Shown one piece after another: positions 59,501 through 64,000 of a DNA stretch of 64,000 nucleotides (position 1 is its first letter; every line of letters begins with the position of its first letter). A program made the translations under genes and the position numbers. The stretch comes from Tachypleus tridentatus (Eukaryota > Arthropoda > Merostomata > Xiphosura > Limulidae). Location: assembly GCF_004210375.1 (NCBI RefSeq), contig NW_027467782.1, positions 24,903,276 through 24,967,275 on the forward strand, in the 5' to 3' direction. The notes below the pieces were generated by a model. The model had not been told where the DNA came from. It worked only from the letters and a program-made list of their open reading frames with translations, and did not search any database.

Positions 59501-62500
59501 CAAGAATGTATGATTGTCGACACTGACTTACTAGCAATTTGTAAACTGAATACTGTTTATATGTTTCACTATTCAAAGAAATCTGTAATTAGTGTATAAA
59601 TGAACTACAAACGAAAGAGAATATATTAGAAAACTGTCGGTAACAATTCAAAGGTAAAGTACATGGACGGTCTTTTTTGTTGTAAACAAATCTAAAACTC
59701 TGCTCTACTCAACCAGTTTTTATAAAATAGTCAAGATTTAAATAATACAACAACACTAGGAGGAGAAAAATACTTATGACATACAATTACTGGTCCAAAA
59801 AACTTACTTCAGACAACAGAAAAGCTCAAACTGTGAACAGTGAATTAGTGGGAATGATAGACGTGGTTTGGTGAATCATGTTTTACCTAAGTTACTATGA
59901 GTGGTGAAATGGTAAGAGATTTATTATTTAGAATAGAAAATAATGTCCACAATGTACTGGAATATTATAAGAGATCGGGTCTTCACACATTACTACATTT
60001 TTTACCTTCATGAATAAGGGATTGAAGAAATTTAATGGGAAGAAAGAACAACACGCGTCAACACAAACATCGTCACAGTAATATTTTTACATCACGACAT
60101 TTTGTCACCAACCTTTCCACACATATTGTCTCACGTTAAAGGTACGTTTTACGTAATCTTATATGTAGCATAACTTACTTTTCCTTGGAGAAGGAACGTA
60201 TGTTTCTTCCACCGTTCCTGGTTGACTTGGATCTAAGAAAAAAGCTTGAAATGTTTACAATGTTAACTTTGACAATTAAAAATAAAATAATGGATGAAGT
60301 ATATAATAACTAATTTACTGCTTAGTTTGTTCAAAACAGTTTTTCCTTTTTCGATTTATTTAAAAATTATAATTCACAAATACTGATCACATATATAAAC
60401 GCTTTGAAGGAAAGCACAACTTACAACACAGGTTATTTCTCAGTATGAGTCCTTCAGGACATTGGTAGTTTTCACTAGGTTGTACGCATGCTAAAATAAA
60501 GTATAAGATGGTTTGTAGTTAGAGTATTGTTGACATAAGAAATAATATTTTGCACTGTTTGTTTGGAATTTAGCACAACATTACATCATGGCCTATCTAT
60601 GCTCTGTCTATCACGGATATCGAAACCCGGTTTCTAGCATTGGAAGCACGCAGACAGTTTGCTGGGTCACTAGAGAAATTTTTCACCTGATATGACACTT
60701 CAGGCTCATAACAAATTATTAACTACTTTTCTTCGTGAAAGCTCACACATTGGAAATCATGTAAGGTATAAACAAAATCTATCAAATATAGTTGATGGCT
60801 TATCTTGCTCTTTATCTATTGTATCGTAAGTCACAGGAGGTTTCAACTCAATGTATTTTCATAATTAATAATAAATAAGGATTTGCAATGCTAAAGTTAA
60901 GGGTTCGATTTCCCCTCGGTTGAAACAGCGGATATCCCTTTGTAGCTTTGCTGTATGAAAAACGCAAATTTTGGTAATTAAAGGCCCGGCATGGCCAGAT
61001 GTATTAAGGCATTCGACTCGTAATCTGAGGGTCGCAGGTTCGAATCCCCATTACACCAAACATGCTCACCCTTTCAGCCGTGGGGGCATTACAACGTGAC
61101 GGTTAATCCCACTATTCGTTGGTAAAAGAGTAGCCCAAGAGTTGGCGGTGGGTGGTGATGACTAGCTGCCTTCCCTCTGGTCTTACACTGCTAACTTAGG
61201 AACGGATAGCCCTCGTGTAGTTTTGCGCGGAATTCAAAAACAAACAAACAATCGTAATTAAAAATATATATAACATGACTGGACGGAAAATAAAGTGAAG
61301 CGTAAGAAATAACATAAACCAAAAAAATTAAAATCATTTAAGAAATCGTGTGTTTTTTTCTGCTTTACGGAATAGCGAGTAAACAACACGCAGTGCTGCA
61401 TTTATTCTAGAAGTTTGTCTTTTTCATTAATATGTGACGTGTTTGATATAAACTTCCAACAAATGCAGATGCCTACCCAGATCAGAATTAAAGATATGCT
61501 CAGTAACAGATATAGTTAATTAAATAAGCTCTTCAAACTTTCTTATTTCAAATGATAAGAATATATTGTTTCATCGCTTGGATGTGAAAAGTGGCTAAAC
61601 AATGTCTCTGAATACCAGAACTTGGTTGTGTGTTTGTAACAAAAGAAACATTTTTCTGCTATAACACTGTAGCACTTTATAATTTCAGTATTTTCACAGA
61701 CGATTAAAGAAATCATTCAACACTTTTGATTTTTTAAACTTATTTGTTCTATGACTTGTAAAGAAAATAACAATACCTTTCTAATTTCTAACATAAGGTA
61801 ATCTCGTTTTCTCACTTCACGGAATGTCTAATTTCATTAATTGTGTAACGCTATTAATTAAATTTATTCATATCTATGTATGCATTTAGTTATTGTATAT
61901 AATAATAATAAATCAAAAATTATTTCGTAATGATAAATTTATATCTGCAGACAAGTTTGATTTTCAACATTTTAACACCTCAGGCTTAACGCGGAAACAA
62001 TGGCGGTGAGCTGTATGTAGTTAGTTGGAAAGGTGATTTCATGGATTTTGGAACATTAATGTACAATCATTAAATATATATCGAACTTATAACACTATAC
62101 GTAAATTGTAGTAAAAATGGATGGAATCCGATTCATAATATAAAGTGTTTTTTTTTTAACTTCTAAACACTACCAAAATCGATTCTTATAAGCATTTACC
62201 TTCTAAGAAATGAGTGATGAAAATTGGCTTGTGTGCTTTTATCTCCCAGTTTCTTGAGTATTCAATAACGCACTTATACACACCAGTATCAGAAAAATCA
62301 AATTTATAAATCATTAAATCACCCGTGGCTTTGTTTACCCGAATTTTATCATTGTCTGTTGCTATTCCACCGTAGGGGCCAAACCAATAATACTGAAAAA
62401 CATCAATGGTATAACTTTTGATCTCATAGCTGTCAGGGACACACGGAATCACCTGTGGGGCGCCAAGTATAATACTTTCAGGTTTAAGCTTTATGTGTCC

Positions 62501-62566
62501 AGGCATTGCGATTGTTACAGCATATAATGCTGTAAAAATCAATGTTTTCAAAAAGAACTTCACCAT
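53205..62566 (-). CDS. Gene B: single-pass membrane protein with one Ig domain (six exons)
   Basis: Whole-gene entry. Exons at 62566-62200, 60490-60425, 60232-60179, 59071-58996, 58119-57911 and 53522-53205 have GT/AG borders and matching phases. The product is about 362 residues. A signal peptide spans 1 to about 20 (MVKFFLKTLIFTALYAVTIA). An Ig domain follows at about 28-118, with Cys42, Trp61 and the DTGVYKC box ending at Cys99. A Cys-rich segment (123-144) has Cys124, Cys133 and Cys144; then a Pro/Glu linker; a transmembrane helix at about 170-193 (TIPLVTAAVGIPLLLIFLSV); then a basic, then Lys/Glu-rich tail ending SESEGSED. It likely acts at the cell surface. Exon 5 carries one extra A (nine at 58033-58041), which breaks the frame; with eight, exon 6 joins in phase 0. 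The Ig exon loosely recalls sperm-egg Ig proteins such as ZPBP (WxGPxG, then DxGxYxC), but this is a guess. Confidence 0.82.
53523..54246. other. Gene B intron 5, left part
   Basis: AT-rich; a fragment of the second SINE-like family (ggactatctgtgtctgctca) near 54045-54090. Nothing else. Confidence 0.4.
54247..56440 (+). mobile_element. Jockey-like LINE, 5'-truncated, in gene B intron 5
   Basis: Antisense to gene B. The plus-strand ORF2 reverse transcriptase is long and only lightly damaged: KNKAPGEDGIQAILLKHGTQ, NYRPISLTSCIGKVLERIIS, CFLDIEKAFDTVWHNGLRHR, GVPQGGVVSPILFIMYVSNM and FADDVAVW (catalytic Asp pair present). Then thumb and C-terminal sequence (TYDSKLTWLPHTKNIMKRIW; LQRIQNSVLTSAYKVPRSTS) runs to a stop at about 56000. 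Frame breaks lie near 54470, 55000, 55405 and 55715. A 3' UTR with A-rich runs extends to about 56440. Fewer lesions than the other LINEs suggest a younger insertion. Confidence 0.9.
56683..56820 (+). mobile_element. tRNA-derived SINE, internally deleted
   Basis: An intact head (cccggcatggccaggtggtt; gagctcgaatccctgtcaca) jumps straight to the distal body (agagttggcggtgggtggtg) and ends at ctactaaattag. Confidence 0.88.
56821..57910. other. Gene B intron 5, right part
   Basis: The words 'actcataaacagagtca' and 'agtacaa...' recur at 56930-56960 and 57460-57490, hinting at a diverged ~530-bp duplication (followed by 'ggagacggct' and 'gagatggctgcaatg'). A second-family SINE piece is at 57800-57872. 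No exon seen. Confidence 0.4.
57911..58119 (-). CDS. Gene B exon 5: end of helix and cytoplasmic tail, frameshifted
   Basis: 209 nt, acceptor cttttcttttgtag, donor CCTAAA|GTAAGT. It reads SVIIWKCCRCKTVKSANTED, then HTNKDDRKK, where a run of nine A leads to a stop two codons later. One A fewer gives YSLVPQKDEDQSVNRDKKRE and ends exactly in phase 0. Membrane-proximal cysteines (WKCCRC) could be palmitoylated (inference). Confidence 0.8.
58996..59071 (-). CDS. Gene B exon 4: transmembrane segment
   Basis: 76 nt, enters in phase 1, exits in phase 2; acceptor tccatttcag, donor TTAAG|GTAAGA. It reads TPSMLKHTIPLVTAAVGIPL then LLIFL, most of the membrane helix. Confidence 0.82.
60179..60232 (-). 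CDS. Gene B exon 3: juxtamembrane linker
   Basis: 54 nt, phase 1-1, acceptor ttttttcttag, donor GGAAAA|GTAAGT. It reads YPSQPGTVEETYVPSPRK, an extended Pro-rich linker. Confidence 0.78.
60425..60490 (-). CDS. Gene B exon 2: Cys-rich segment
   Basis: 66 nt, phase 1-1, acceptor tttattttag, donor TGTGTT|GTAAGT. It reads ACVQPSENYQCPEGLILRNN then LC. The three cysteines suggest a small disulphide-stabilised stalk. Confidence 0.8.
60557..60675 (-). mobile_element. Second SINE-like family copy
   Basis: Plus strand 'gtttgtttggaatttagcac', 'tctatcacggatatcgaaac', 'tgctgggtcactag'; homologous to 45035-45170. Confidence 0.6.
60885..60965 (+). mobile_element. Third SINE-like family copy
   Basis: Contains 'gctaaagttaagggttcgat', 'ttcccctcggt' and 'gtagctttgctgtatgaaaa'; homologous to 48422-48501. 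Confidence 0.65.
60983..61253 (+). mobile_element. tRNA-derived SINE, full length, in gene B intron 1
   Basis: Head ggcccggcatggccagatgt, box B caggttcgaatcccc, complete body and tail caaaaacaaacaaacaatc. A perfect 9-bp target-site duplication, gtaattaaa, lies at 60974-60982 and 61254-61262. Confidence 0.95.
61263..62199. other. Gene B intron 1, nothing else recognised
   Basis: AT-rich without coding or repeat signal beyond short A/T words. Confidence 0.4.
62200..62566 (-). CDS. Gene B exon 1: signal peptide and Ig domain
   Basis: 367 nt; ATG at 62566, donor AGAAG|GTAAAT at 62200/62199, exit phase 1 as is usual for Ig exons. It encodes residues 1-122. The start is chosen because it begins a clear signal peptide and the minus strand upstream has stops. 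Confidence 0.88.
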
Positions 62567-64000
62567 CTCTATATCTTAAAGTTTGCTCGCAGTAGTAACT
62601 TGAACGTTTTCCAAAATGTCTCCTAATTATCTGTGTTGCTGAGATACTGTTTCATTGTTAATATTATAAATATTGTAAGTACGTAAAAATCACAAACAAT
62701 ATGTTATAAAAGTTACGGAGTTAGGGATTAAACACTAAAAGCTGATAAAAGTTACGAAGTTACGGATTGAACGCTAAAAACTGACAAAGTACAGAAACTA
62801 AAAGGTGTAAAATTTATAATGAGGCTACAGAAAACACAATTCCATTTTTAAACAGCTTTGATTTGAATTTAAAATATACAAATTCAAAAATGTGTGAAAA
62901 AACATCTAATGTTAACGTTATTTTTATTACAAAATAAGGTATTGTTGTTTCACAATAATACTTGGTAAATAATCACAATTATTGTTGTGAAAACAGTTTA
63001 AACAACTCGCCTGGCAGGTAAATTACATATACGAAATTTAAAAAAGTTTCTATTCTTCCCTTAAGTTTCCCCAATTTGATTTAAAATATTAAAAAATAAA
63101 AGCATCATAAACAAACTGTTTACATTCCGGTTGGAACAGAATTACAAGAAAAAGAAATTTATTTATTTTCTCCCATGAAGTTACCTAGGGGGCTGAATAT
63201 AAAAATCGTAAAGTTAATAACGTCACAGGCCTAATGTCAATGTCTTCTTACAAGTATAATTAGTAGTGATCACACTCTATCAGTTCAGAAAACATCTTCA
63301 CCGTAAGATTCGTTGCTGTGACAAACAACTTATATAAATATTATGTTTGGTCGTCGGCAATGGATAGGGCAAAGTATAGTTGATATAATATTGTACATGT
63401 TTGTTTTTGAAAAATTGGTGAGTGCTCACACGAGGTAGACAGAGCACAGAGAGCCGGTTTTGTAACTGTGACTGGAGGTGCAAGCAACCCTGTTAATGCA
63501 ATTATTCAATGAGAGACTGATCGTTCTGTGAGTCAGCCACTTTCTCTTGAAGTTATTCACCTCATGAACAATCTGAACCTGTTCATTCCGAGAAAGATTT
63601 TTATAGCCTTTTTCCACCACAGGATTTTCTCATGTTTCCCTGTACACCTCCTGCAGAGTGAGCTCGGTCTAATATTGCGTATTCAGGTATGATTTCTCAG
63701 GTATGTGATGTTTTATCCCATTTTATGATTTCCTACAATCCTCATCCTTTTTTTGTTGTATGATAGTTCTTAGTTCTTCTTTACCATATTTAGTTTTTCC
63801 ACTTTCTTTGGATATTAGGGTTCATACAAAGCATTTAACTTCATAATTGGTTGAGAGTTCCAGCATGTCTTGCTTCCTGTGTGCTGTGGATAGTTTGTTT
63901 GACGAACCATCAAGTAGCCTATCCGTTGTAAGACTCACAGGTGTTGGAATCTATTTTGCCAATTTGGGAGTACCCCCTGACTTCCAGTGCTTTTAATCCA
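62567..64000. other. Upstream of gene B, nothing certain
   Basis: It would hold the gene B promoter. A short direct repetition, 'ataaaagttacg(g/a)agtta(g/c)gga' then 'taa(c)gctaaaa', occurs at 62705-62790. The minus frame at 63426-63620 has no recognisable motif. Confidence 0.3.

Noticed and set aside
62567-64000. Further upstream exon of gene B
   Set aside because: Exon 1 already has a start codon and signal peptide; no acceptor-exon-donor combination could be argued upstream.

Overview
This window reads as a repeat-rich, intron-rich animal nuclear genome, most likely an arthropod and probably a chelicerate such as a horseshoe crab. The evidence is the AT-rich non-coding background, host exons bounded by GT/AG with matching phases, and dense, mutually nested families of LINEs, Penelope-like elements, DIRS-like elements, Tc1/mariner relatives and one tRNA-derived SINE present about a dozen times. 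The horseshoe-crab idea rests on my recollection of the look of that SINE and is inference only. There is no bacterial-style operon, rRNA, CRISPR array or convincing functional tRNA gene.

Three host gene models emerge, mostly from exons too short to show up as long ORFs. Gene A (minus, 32.7 kb down past 2.0 kb) starts with an ATG exon at 32692 and continues through exons at 25.9, 22.2, 21.5, 13.1, 12.8 and 2.1 kb. It looks like a large alpha-helical, HEAT-like protein that I do not recognise. Two or three of its exons carry frame lesions. Gene B (minus, 62566 to 53205) has six exons whose phases join (1-1-1-2-0). It encodes a signal peptide, one Ig domain, a short Cys-rich segment, a transmembrane helix and a Lys/Glu-rich cytoplasmic tail, about 362 residues, with one homopolymer frameshift in exon 5. 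Gene C (plus) is seen only as a possible untranslated first exon ending at 44191 and a first coding exon at 46901-47075.

Layout. 1-13 kb: gene A intron with a 1.4-kb ancient duplication, a LINE split by a SINE, and 40-, 43-, 53- and 45-bp minisatellites. 15.8-20.9 kb: an RNase H-bearing LINE into which a second copy has inserted. 28.2-32.3 kb: a Penelope-like 3' end with a hammerhead-ribozyme-like motif, abutting a DIRS-like RT/RNase H remnant and a CR1-like LINE. 33.5-38 kb: an antisense CR1-like LINE broken by a Tc1-like transposon, a Penelope fragment and a small DNA transposon. 40-46.4 kb: Penelope, LINE and SINE fragments and a ~0.7-kb near-identical inverted repeat that brackets the putative first exon of gene C. 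47.4-49.1 kb: a Tc3-like transposon with ~215-bp terminal inverted repeats. 51.7-52.6 kb: a Gypsy-like pol remnant. 53-62.6 kb: gene B with a Jockey-like LINE in its fifth intron.

The genes do not form an evident pathway. What ties the window together is transposon activity inside large introns, with insertion order readable from nested elements and target-site duplications. All motif assignments are by eye.
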